Positions 16,639-23,740 of a stretch of 64,000 nt of DNA are shown piece by piece (within the stretch, counting starts at the first letter, position 1; each line of letters starts with the position of its first letter). Source of the DNA: Burkholderia ubonensis (GTDB lineage Bacteria; Pseudomonadota; Gammaproteobacteria; Burkholderiales; Burkholderiaceae); assembly GCF_902833085.1 (NCBI RefSeq), contig NZ_CADFEB010000005.1, positions 186,001 to 250,000 of the forward strand, given 5' to 3'. A model generated the notes under the pieces. The model was not told where the DNA came from. It did not search any database and worked only from the letters and a program-made list of their open reading frames with translations. A program made the position numbers and the translations under genes.

Positions 16639-17046
16639 ATGACCGACGTCACCCGAACCATGAAGCTCAATCACCTGAGCTTCCCCTCCGCCGACACGCT
16701 CGCGACCGCCAGATTCTTCGAGCGGTATCTGGGTTTCACGATCGCGGGAAGCTGGCAACAGTCCTACATCCTCAAGCGTGCCGGTTTCGACGTGGTCATC
16801 GATCACGCCGGCGACACCGTGCCCGCCTGGCCGAAGGCGTTTCATGCCGGGTTCGAGCTGCCGAGCCTCGATGCCGTTCGCGAGCTGTATGAGCGCTTCA
16901 AGGAAGAGGGCGTCGAGATGGAAACGGAGATCTTCAACAACGGACGCGGTTCGCGCTTCTTCTGCCGCGCGCCGGGCGGCGCGATGTTCGAATTGAACAC
17001 GCGCGCGGACGCCGCACCGGAATACCGCGGCACGTTCGACGACTGA
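16639..17046 (+). CDS. VOC (glyoxalase/bleomycin-resistance) superfamily protein
   Basis: A 135-residue single-domain vicinal-oxygen-chelate protein. The betaalphabetabetabeta module begins KLNHLSFPSADTLATARFFERYLG; His near residue 11 and Glu near residue 120 (GGAMFELN) are the usual metal ligands. The ATG at 16639 follows GAGAGATCGAAC; a second ATG (MKLNHL) is seven codons later. Substrate is unknown; small lactoylglutathione-like proteins and fosfomycin-type enzymes both fit. It ends 295 bp before the reverse transcriptase gene. Confidence 0.85.
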   Translation: MTDVTRTMKLNHLSFPSADTLATARFFERYLGFTIAGSWQQSYILKRAGFDVVIDHAGDTVPAWPKAFHAGFELPSLDAVRELYERFKEEGVEMETEIFNNGRGSRFFCRAPGGAMFELNTRADAAPEYRGTFDD

Positions 17047-17099
17047 TTCCCGGTCGTTCATCGGCCGGTTCCGGACCCGGATGATCAGTTCTACTGCCG

Positions 17100-17341
17100 A
17101 TTCCGTGCGGCGGCATGTCATGGCGAGGTTGACACTGCCGCCCTGCGACCGTTACATTCGCGTCGCGGGGCGGTGGGTCAAGCACACCCCCGGAGCAGGC
17201 AGCGCATGTTCCAGGACTACGGGGCTACCCCGTGGATGAGATCGACTCCCCGATGCGTCGCAAGAGCCGCGATTGCGCGTTGCGCAAGACAGCTCTCGCA
17301 GCACCAGGCACGTTGGCTCATCGTCCCGCCCATCCATATTC
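17100..17341 (+). ncRNA. Candidate retron non-coding RNA (msr-msd) upstream of the reverse transcriptase
   Basis: There is no gene in the 295 bp before the reverse transcriptase, but several stems are visible. First, GGCGGCA-TGTCA (17109-17120) pairs with TGACA-TGCCGCC (17130-17142, one bulged C). Second, ACGGGG-CTA-CCCCGT (17219-17233) is enclosed by CGCAT (17203-17207) and ATGCG (17253-17257). Third, TTGCGC-GTT-GCGCAA lies at 17273-17287. A possible long-range a1/a2 pairing joins 17125-17148 with 17296-17319 (CTGCGA/TCGCAG, TGCC/GGCA and GU-rich TTGAC/GTTGG). Retron RNAs sit just upstream of the RT and have this plan. The priming G and exact ends cannot be assigned by eye. Confidence 0.35.
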
Positions 17342-18691
17342 ATGCGTTCATCCGTATACGACACCGCGCGCACGATCGCCGATGCGATGCTGGCCGGGCC
17401 GCCGGACCCCGGCGGCGTGGCCGCGCGCATGGCGGCCGTGCTCGGCGATGCGCCGGCGTGGCTGCTCGACGTCGCGCGCGACGCGGTCGCGCGTTTCGGC
17501 GCGCGCTGGGCCGCCGTCGAGGCCGGCGACCTGACGCGGCTCGTCGCCGAGGCGCCGGGATTTGTCGCAGCATGGCGCAGCGACAGTCCGCCCGCGATCG
17601 TCCGCATCCTGCCGCGCCCCGCGGTGCAGCGGCCGTTGCCGGCGGCGCTCGGCGCGCTCGATTTGCCGCAGTGGCCGACGCCCGGCGAGCTCGCCGGCTG
17701 GCTCGGCGTCGCCGTGCCCGACCTCGACTGGCTGGCGGACCGGTGGCGCGTTGCCGCGCGCGGCAGCGAGACGCCGCTGCATCACTACACGTACCACGCG
17801 TTCGACAAGCGCGACGGCGGATGTCGCCTGATCGAGATTCCGAAGGGCCGTCTGCGCGAAGCGCAACGCAGCATCCTGCACGGGCTGCTCGATCGCGTTG
17901 CGCCGCACGACGCCGCGCACGGCTTTCGCAAGGGGCGCGGCATCGTGTCGTTCGCCGCGCCGCACGCGGATCGCGCAGTCGTGATCCGGTTCGACCTCGC
18001 CGACTTCTTCGCGTCGGTCAGCGCGGCGAAAGTCCATGCGCTGTTCGATACGCTCGGCTATCCGGTCGAGGTCGCCAGGACGCTGACCGCGCTTTGCACC
18101 AACCGCGTGCCGTCGGCGCGGCTCCTTGCGCCCGACCTGCGCGACCGGCTCGACTGGTCCGGCCGCCAGCGCTATCGCAACCGGCACCTCCCGCAGGGCG
18201 CACCGACGTCGCCCGCGCTGGCCAACCTGTGCGCGTACCGGCTCGACACGCGGCTTGCCGCGCTCGCACGCTCGCTCGACGCGACCTACACGCGTTATGC
18301 CGACGATCTCGCATTCTCCGGCGGCGCCGTGCTGACGCGCGCGACGGAATGGATGACGGTCAGGGTCGCCGCGATTGCGCTCGAGGAGGGCTTCGCACTG
18401 CAACTGCGCAAGACCCGGGTGATGCGGCGCGGCGTGCGGCAGCGGCTTGCGGGCGTGGTCGTCAACCGGCACCCGAATCTCGCGCGCGACGAATTCGACA
18501 CGCTGAAGGCGATACTGACCAACTGCGTGCGACACGGGCCGGCGTCGCAGAACCGCGCTGCGCATCCGGATTTCCGCGGCTATCTCGCCGGGCGCGTCGC
18601 GCATGCGACGATGCTGAACGCGGCGCGCGGGATGAAGCTGCAGGCGATCTTCGACCGGATCGTGTGGGACGCGGGCGATATCGGCACCTGA
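17342..18691 (+). CDS. Retron-type reverse transcriptase with long N-terminal extension
   Basis: From the ATG at 17342 the protein has 449 residues. The first 120 or so form an Ala-rich extension of unknown fold. The polymerase domain then follows: LIEIPKGRLREAQRSIL, HGFRKGRG (193-200), RFDLADFF with catalytic Asp218, LPQGAPTSP (283-291), YADD (319-322) and GVVVN (371-375). LPQGAPTSP, YADDLAFSG and VVN are retron hallmarks; the N-terminal PTPGELAGWL..LDWLAD block resembles myxobacterial (Mx162-type) retron RTs. The retron NAxxH motif reads FAAPH. An in-frame TTG upstream would lengthen it by 23 residues into the structured RNA region and is unlikely. No maturase or endonuclease domain is seen, so it is not a group II intron RT. 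Confidence 0.85.
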   Translation: MRSSVYDTARTIADAMLAGPPDPGGVAARMAAVLGDAPAWLLDVARDAVARFGARWAAVEAGDLTRLVAEAPGFVAAWRSDSPPAIVRILPRPAVQRPLPAALGALDLPQWPTPGELAGWLGVAVPDLDWLADRWRVAARGSETPLHHYTYHAFDKRDGGCRLIEIPKGRLREAQRSILHGLLDRVAPHDAAHGFRKGRGIVSFAAPHADRAVVIRFDLADFFASVSAAKVHALFDTLGYPVEVARTLTALCTNRVPSARLLAPDLRDRLDWSGRQRYRNRHLPQGAPTSPALANLCAYRLDTRLAALARSLDATYTRYADDLAFSGGAVLTRATEWMTVRVAAIALEEGFALQLRKTRVMRRGVRQRLAGVVVNRHPNLARDEFDTLKAILTNCVRHGPASQNRAAHPDFRGYLAGRVAHATMLNAARGMKLQAIFDRIVWDAGDIGT

Positions 18692-18720
18692 GATCCGTCG
18701 ACAACGGAACAGGAAACTGC

Positions 18721-18864
18721 CTAGCGGGTCTCGCTCGTGCGCCGGCCGGCGATACCAAGCCGCTCTTCGAGATAGCATCCCAAGGCCCGCTGCATCTCCC
18801 GACGCAACGATACGCGCTCGCGCGGGTCGACCAGCCGGATTCCCTGAATCGTCGCGCGGATCAT
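18721..18864 (-). CDS. Small unrecognised ORF beside the reverse transcriptase
   Basis: A possible 47-residue protein (MIRATIQGIRLVDPRERVSL...) on the opposite strand, ending 29 bp after the RT stop; a TTG would extend it by 18 residues. It is charged and probably helical. No family is recognised and no strong ribosome site is seen. It could be chance; it is listed because retrons often carry a second gene. Confidence 0.25.
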   Translation of the reverse strand: MIRATIQGIRLVDPRERVSLRREMQRALGCYLEERLGIAGRRTSETR

Positions 18865-19032
18865 CAACGCGCCGGCATGGTGTGCGATCCCGCCCGCATT
18901 TTGCGTGATTAAGGTCAACCCGTAATCGCGGTGTTTTTGCGATTGTGTGAATCGCCCGGCGTATTGTCCGTCGACTTGAATCCGTGTTCAACGGCATCGT
19001 CATGCGGCGCAGCGCTGCGTCACGCTTTCGAC

Positions 19033-19050
19033 CGGCTGATCGATCAGCCG
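19033..19050. promoter_or_regulatory. Perfect 18-bp palindrome before the DUF3141 gene
   Basis: CGGCTGATCGATCAGCCG is self-complementary over all 18 bases and ends 46 bp before the start codon. The core CTGATCGATCAG recalls an FNR/ANR half-site pair but has 2 rather than 4 bases between halves, so it is more likely the operator of another dimeric regulator or a hairpin in the leader. Confidence 0.4.
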
Positions 19051-19096
19051 AAGTGTCGTCTGCTTCGTCCGAAGTTCCTCAAACAGGAGTTGCAGC

Positions 19097-21301
19097 ATGT
19101 CCGATGTCAACCACGCGGTACCATCCCCGGTCCAGTGCGCGCAAGACGCGATCGAATACGGGATCGATGCCTGGCAACGCAGCGTATTGCTGCTGGACGT
19201 GCTGCGTGAGCGCGGCAACATCTATCTCGATCATGCGCGGTCCGGCAAGCCTCCTGTTCTGGCGTTCGAGTACGAAGTCGTCATGGACGGCCGAGCGCTG
19301 TCCGAGCCGGCAAATTATGCACTGGCGCGCATCGTCCCCCCGGACGGATCGCCCGAGACCGATCCGAAGAAGCGACCGTTCATCGTCATCGATCCCCGCG
19401 CCGGTCATGGGCCGGGCATCGGCGGCTTCAAGATGGACAGCGAGATCGGCATCGCATTGACGCAGGGACACCCATGCTATTTCGTCTTCTTCTTTCCCCA
19501 CCCGGAACCGAGCCAGACGATCGAATCGGTCACGCGCGCGGAGATCGCCTTTCTCGAATGCGTGGCGCAGCGGCACCCCGACGCCGAAGACAAGCCGTTC
19601 CTGATCGGCAACTGCCAAGGCGGATGGGCTGCGCTGATCCTTGCCGCCGCCGCGCCCGAGATGGCCGGGCCGCTGCTGCTCGCGGGCTCGCCGGTGTCCT
19701 ACTGGGCCGGCGTGGCCGGCAAGAACCCGATGCGCTATACGGGCGGCCTGCTCGGCGGGACATGGCTCGCGTCGTTTGCCGGCGACTGCGGGAATGGAAC
19801 CTTCGACGGCGCCAACCTGGTCAACAACTTCGAGCAGATGAATCCGTCCAATACCTATTGGACGAAGCTCTACAACGTCTACGCGAACATCGACACCGAG
19901 CCTGCCCGTTTCCTGGAATTCGAGCGCTGGTGGGGCGGCCATTTCCTGATGAACAAGGAGGAAATGGAATGGATCACGCAGAACCTCTTTGTCGGCAATC
20001 GCCTGTCCGCGGGCGAGGTGGTATCGGCTGACGGCAGGACGCGCATCGATTTGCGCAACATCCGTTCGCCGATCGTCGTCTTCGCATCGTGGGGCGACAA
20101 CATCACGCCTCCGCAGCAGGCGCTTTACTGGATTCCGGATCTGTACGACAGCGTCGACGCGATCCGCTGCAACGAGCAGACGATCGTCTATTGCCTGAAC
20201 GACAGGATCGGGCATCTGGGGATTTTCGTGTCCGCCGGCGTCGCGAAGAAGGAACATGCCGAACTCATCAGCGCGCTCGACCTGATCGACGTGCTGCCGC
20301 CCGGCCTGTACGAGGCGGTGATCGAGGATACGCAGCCCGACCTGCCGGGTCTCGAGTTTGTCGCGGGGCGGTATCTGATTCGTTTCGAGGCCCGGGAGAT
20401 CAGCGACATTCTCGCGCTCGGCGACGGGCGCGATGGGGAGCGCGCGTTCGAAGTCGTCAAGCGCGTCGCCGAAATCAACCAGGGCGCTTACGACAAGTTC
20501 GTTTCGCCGTGGGTGAGGGCTGCATCGAATCCGTGGACCGCGGCGTGGGCACGGCTGATGAACCCGGCACGCGTCGAGCGGTGGGCGATTTCGAACCTGA
20601 ATCCATGGGCGTTGCCCCTCGAGCTGACGGCGGACGCGGTACGGACCTGGCGGCAGGCGGCGTCGCCCGAGAACCCGCTGGTCAAAGGCGAGAACCAGGT
20701 ATCGCAGGCGATCGTACGAGGTCTGGAAGGCTATCAGGCATGGCGCGACGGCGCCGTCGAGATACTGTTCAGGACGATCTACGAATCGCCGTGGCTCGCA
20801 TCGCTGGTCGGCCTGAAGGAAGGGTCCGTACAGCGACGCACGAACGAAACGGAGAGTTGGCTCGAAGAGGAATTCAAGCGGCTCAAGCGGCTTGAGCTTG
20901 AAACCTGGTTCGAGAACGGCACGCTGCTCGACGGCGCGATGCGCCTGCTCATCTACTGCGGGCGCGACCTTCGTGTCGTGGATGAGCGCCCGTTCAACGC
21001 GATGCGCGAGCTGATGCGCGAATCCGGACTCGACGCGCAGATCCGGCTCTCCGACCTCAAGCAAGTGACCAAGCGTCAGACCTTTCTGGTGCTGCTGGAC
21101 GAGGAGCGCGCGCTGGCGGGGCTTCCCAGGCTACTGGTGCGCGAGTCCGACCGCCGTCGCGCGCTCGACGCCGCCTATGCGTTGGCAGCCACCGTCGGCG
21201 AGATCGCGCCGGCGGAGCGGGCTCGATTCGACCGTGTCGCCGAGGTGCTCGGCTTGGCGCCGCGCGCGCGTCGCGCGACGCAGTCGACGGAATCCGCGTG
21301 A
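19097..21301 (+). CDS. DUF3141 protein with PHA-synthase-like alpha/beta hydrolase domain
   Basis: A 734-residue protein. Residues about 70-390 form an alpha/beta-hydrolase fold with IGNCQGGWA near residue 175, the G-x-C-x-G nucleophile elbow of polyhydroxyalkanoate synthases; a later Asp (SWGDNITPP, about 334) and His (DRIGHLGIF, about 373) complete a plausible Cys-Asp-His triad as in PhaC. The C-terminal half is helical and Trp-rich and is specific to DUF3141. AGGAG precedes the ATG. It is followed 74 bp later by a FabI-type reductase. Such pairs occur in low-oxygen-induced gene sets in Burkholderia (known for the family's neighbourhood, not shown here). Catalysis is unproven. Confidence 0.88.
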   Translation: MSDVNHAVPSPVQCAQDAIEYGIDAWQRSVLLLDVLRERGNIYLDHARSGKPPVLAFEYEVVMDGRALSEPANYALARIVPPDGSPETDPKKRPFIVIDPRAGHGPGIGGFKMDSEIGIALTQGHPCYFVFFFPHPEPSQTIESVTRAEIAFLECVAQRHPDAEDKPFLIGNCQGGWAALILAAAAPEMAGPLLLAGSPVSYWAGVAGKNPMRYTGGLLGGTWLASFAGDCGNGTFDGANLVNNFEQMNPSNTYWTKLYNVYANIDTEPARFLEFERWWGGHFLMNKEEMEWITQNLFVGNRLSAGEVVSADGRTRIDLRNIRSPIVVFASWGDNITPPQQALYWIPDLYDSVDAIRCNEQTIVYCLNDRIGHLGIFVSAGVAKKEHAELISALDLIDVLPPGLYEAVIEDTQPDLPGLEFVAGRYLIRFEAREISDILALGDGRDGERAFEVVKRVAEINQGAYDKFVSPWVRAASNPWTAAWARLMNPARVERWAISNLNPWALPLELTADAVRTWRQAASPENPLVKGENQVSQAIVRGLEGYQAWRDGAVEILFRTIYESPWLASLVGLKEGSVQRRTNETESWLEEEFKRLKRLELETWFENGTLLDGAMRLLIYCGRDLRVVDERPFNAMRELMRESGLDAQIRLSDLKQVTKRQTFLVLLDEERALAGLPRLLVRESDRRRALDAAYALAATVGEIAPAERARFDRVAEVLGLAPRARRATQSTESA

Positions 21302-21375
21302 GTGCCGGCCATGGAACGCAACAATGAAGAATGGATGATCGCATCGCATACCCTTGATCTACTGGGAGAGCCTGA

Positions 21376-22155
21376 ATGGAGAAGATCCCGAACTTGCCGC
21401 TCGAGGGGCGCAAGGCGCTGATCCTCGGCATCGCGAACGAGCATTCGATCGCCTATGGCTGCGCGCGGGCTTTTCGCGAGCTGGGTGCGGAACTGGCGAT
21501 CACCTACGCGAACGACAAGGCCCGTCCGTATGTCGAGCCGCTCGCGCGTGAGCTCGGAGCGTCGCTCGTGATGCCGCTCGACGTGTCGACGCCGGGTGAA
21601 ATGGACGCGTTGTTCGACGCGATTCGCCGTACGTGGGGTCGACTCGACACGGCGGTTCATTCGATTGCATTTGCGCCCAAGGCGGATCTCCAGGGCGGTT
21701 TGATCAACAGCTCGGCGGAGGGGTTCGCAACGGCCATGGATGTGTCGTGCCACTCGTTCATTCGGATGGCGCGGCTCGCCGTACCGTTGATGGATCAGGG
21801 CGGAACGCTGTTCGCGATGAGCTATCTGGGGGCCTCCAGGGTCGTGCCGAACTACGATCTGATGGGGCCGGTCAAGGCGGCGCTCGAGGCGACGTGCCGA
21901 TATCTCGCGCACGAGCTTGGTCCGCGCGGCATTCGCGTTCATCCGATTTCGCCGGGGCCGCTCAAGACGCGTGCCGCGTCGGGACTCAAGGATTTCGATT
22001 TGCTGCTCAACGAAGCGGTTGAGCGGGCGCCGCTTGGAGAACTGGTCGACATCATGGATGTCGGTTTCAGCTGCGCCTATCTCGCCACACCGTATGCACG
22101 GCGTATTACTGGAAACACCATGTTCATCGACGGCGGCGTCAGCATCATGGGCTAG
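21376..22155 (+). CDS. fabI: Enoyl-ACP reductase, FabI-type
   Basis: A 259-residue short-chain dehydrogenase. Near the N-terminus, GIANEHSIAYGCAR is the FabI nucleotide motif; the catalytic block YLGASRVVPNYDLMGPVKA has both Tyr residues and the Lys in the Tyr-x6-Lys spacing of FabI. The C-terminus (TGNTMFIDGGVSIMG) is also typical. GGGAGAG precedes the ATG. Pairing with the DUF3141 gene suggests an accessory rather than the housekeeping FabI. It could act on acyl-CoA or acyl-ACP enoyl intermediates linked to polyhydroxyalkanoate-like metabolism, which is inference. Confidence 0.9.
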   Translation: MEKIPNLPLEGRKALILGIANEHSIAYGCARAFRELGAELAITYANDKARPYVEPLARELGASLVMPLDVSTPGEMDALFDAIRRTWGRLDTAVHSIAFAPKADLQGGLINSSAEGFATAMDVSCHSFIRMARLAVPLMDQGGTLFAMSYLGASRVVPNYDLMGPVKAALEATCRYLAHELGPRGIRVHPISPGPLKTRAASGLKDFDLLLNEAVERAPLGELVDIMDVGFSCAYLATPYARRITGNTMFIDGGVSIMG

Positions 22156-22224
22156 GCGCCGCGCGCGGCGATCCTGGACACCGTCGAGCGCGTCGCTTGA
22201 TTTCCTTGCAAAGAGATTCCCGAC

Positions 22225-22344
22225 ATGAGATTGCTGATCGGAAACTTGCCGCCCGGTACCGGGAGCGTGCGCTTCAACCAAGGCAGGAATCGGACATTTC
22301 TAATGAGCCCAAATCGGACATTACTAAAAAGCTCTAACATATGA
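22225..22344 (+). pseudogene. Truncated gene start, possibly an RNA-recognition-motif protein
   Basis: An ATG at 22225, preceded by AAAGAG, opens MRLLIGNLPPGTGS, which resembles the first beta strand (RNP2) of RRM RNA-binding proteins. After about 14 codons the frame runs into IS-like repeat sequence and stops at 22342-22344. It is the third same-strand reading frame after the DUF3141 and FabI genes. It is read as a gene cut by insertion; the RRM identity rests on very few residues. Confidence 0.35.
22288..22327. mobile_element. Relic insertion-sequence end with repeated terminal motifs
   Basis: AATCGGACATTTCTAA (22288-22303) and AATCGGACATTACTAA (22312-22327) are direct repeats, 15 of 16 identical, 24 bp apart. 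Repeats of this kind, read on the other strand as AATGTCCGATT, are typical of IS21-family ends. No transposase gene remains. Assignment to IS21 is inference. Confidence 0.4.
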
Positions 22345-22421
22345 GCTGGTGATAATTGAGATTATGTAAACTTTCAGGGGCTAACGAAAAACTGATATTC
22401 ATCGAGGTCGGTTGCATCAAA

Positions 22422-22450
22422 TGAAAACCCCGGCTTCGACTGGGGTTTCA
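22422..22450 (-). terminator. Terminator downstream of the chitinase-like gene
   Basis: TGAAAACCCC and GGGGTTTCA arms (22422-22431, 22442-22450) enclose a GGCTTCGACT loop. On the minus strand the stem ends in TTTT. It is about 140 bp past the stop codon of the chitinase-like gene. Confidence 0.55.
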
Positions 22451-22589
22451 GCTTGCGTACACGCCCAGGCACACCAATCGCCAGCATGCGCGGCGGAATG
22501 TGCCGCCTCGCAGAAACGAACGCGCATGCTCCGGCAATTGTTATCGCACCAATGACGGCCGTCCGTCACGGCTGCGTTCATACCGACCA

Positions 22590-23690
22590 TCACTTCCCGG
22601 CCAGATCATTCGCAAACTGATTCGTATAGCCAAGAGTGCCAACGCCGCCGATGGAGTTGCACGTCGACGATGCGGCGCCGGGCGGACAATCGACGTCACG
22701 GTCAAACGACCAGAAGTGGACACCCACGAGCCCGTTCTGTTTCACAAACGCGGCCGTGGTGTCAGCATCCGCAGGTGTGAAGGTTTCACCGGCCACATCG
22801 TTGCCACCAATCATCGGAGTCAGCTCCATCTGACTGTACGGTACGCCCCAGTGATCGTGCAGGTTCATGGCCGCCTGAATGGCCGACTGTCCCATCTGGC
22901 AGGCACCGTTCGCGACCACGCAGTTCCCCGGCCCCGCCGAACCGTAGTCCATCGTCATCAGGTTGATGGTGTAGTTCTTCAGGCCGTACGTCTGGATAGC
23001 CTGCATCACCCAATCACCGTAAATGTTGAAGCTGTCTGGTGCGCTTGCGCCCCATGAACTGGCCGTGACCGCTCCCGGCTGCGAAGGGGCAAGTGTCGCC
23101 AGAGTGAAGCTGAAACGCAGATTGGGATAATTCTGCTGGGCCACGGCCACGCGCTGCACCAGATCGTTGATCACCTGTTGCGTCTGCCCTGCCTCGATAT
23201 CGAAATCGATTCCGACGAGGTTATTTGAGGCATAGCGATTGATGAAAGTCGCCATGCCCGCATCGCTACCGCACGTGAACGAACCCGCTGCGCCGCCGGT
23301 GGAAATCACATAATTCACGTTGGCCGCGGTGAACAGCGGCACATTTGCGGCGGCCAGCGCCCCACCATCGACGCCCGCCCAGTTCTCGCTGCCGCATTCG
23401 CCGGTTGCAAACGCGAGCGTCAGCGCGCGAACATTGGTCGGAAGCACCGACAGCACCGGGCTCATCTGGCCTGTGACGTTCGACGAGATGACGTTCGTGT
23501 TCCAGTTCATCGAAATCGTCGCATCCTTGTACGGGCTATACAGGAATGCCGGAGCCGTGCCGGTACCGGAGCTGGCCGAAGGCGCCGTGGTCGTGGCGGC
23601 GCCTGTGTCGAACGGTGCCCACGCTAACAGGAGAGCCGATGCGACGCCCAAGATCGGCCGCCTCGTGATTCCGGATGGTTCTTTCTTCAT
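22590..23690 (-). CDS. Secreted GH18 chitinase-like protein
   Basis: A 366-residue exported protein: signal peptide (about 1-32), a linker rich in Ala/Ser/Thr, then a TIM-barrel of glycoside hydrolase family 18. The catalytic motif reads GIDFDIE with the proton donor Glu166; the first Asp of the canonical DGxDxDxE is replaced by Val (LVGIDFDIE). MTMDYG near residue 250 is the conserved Met-x-Tyr strand. It lies 50 bp after a sedolisin protease gene on the same strand. Codon and base use are less GC-rich than the surroundings, hinting at transfer. Substrate could be chitin or another GlcNAc polymer. Confidence 0.87.
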   Translation of the reverse strand: MKKEPSGITRRPILGVASALLLAWAPFDTGAATTTAPSASSGTGTAPAFLYSPYKDATISMNWNTNVISSNVTGQMSPVLSVLPTNVRALTLAFATGECGSENWAGVDGGALAAANVPLFTAANVNYVISTGGAAGSFTCGSDAGMATFINRYASNNLVGIDFDIEAGQTQQVINDLVQRVAVAQQNYPNLRFSFTLATLAPSQPGAVTASSWGASAPDSFNIYGDWVMQAIQTYGLKNYTINLMTMDYGSAGPGNCVVANGACQMGQSAIQAAMNLHDHWGVPYSQMELTPMIGGNDVAGETFTPADADTTAAFVKQNGLVGVHFWSFDRDVDCPPGAASSTCNSIGGVGTLGYTNQFANDLAGK

Positions 23691-23740
23691 TTCCCTGCCC
23701 TCGTTGAGTTGGGTGATTTATTTCATGTCTGTCATCTGAA

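Larger units (their letters stand above)
18692..19096. other. Intergenic between reverse transcriptase and DUF3141 gene
   Basis: Apart from the small minus-strand frame above, the stretch is non-coding. Its second half is the promoter region of the DUF3141 gene and carries the palindrome at 19033-19050. Confidence 0.5.
22156..22589. other. Intergenic scar between FabI and the chitinase-like gene
   Basis: The region holds a truncated 5' gene fragment, relic IS-like repeats and a terminator, each listed separately. From about 22285 the base composition shifts sharply to AT-rich, marking the edge of a foreign block. Confidence 0.6.

Noticed and set aside
17109..17142. Terminator of the VOC gene
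   Set aside because: The hairpin is strong but there is no T tract, and it is 63 bp past the stop inside the structured region before the reverse transcriptase.
19033..19050. FNR/ANR box before the DUF3141 gene
   Set aside because: The half-sites are only 2 bp apart instead of 4 and lack the TT/AA ends.
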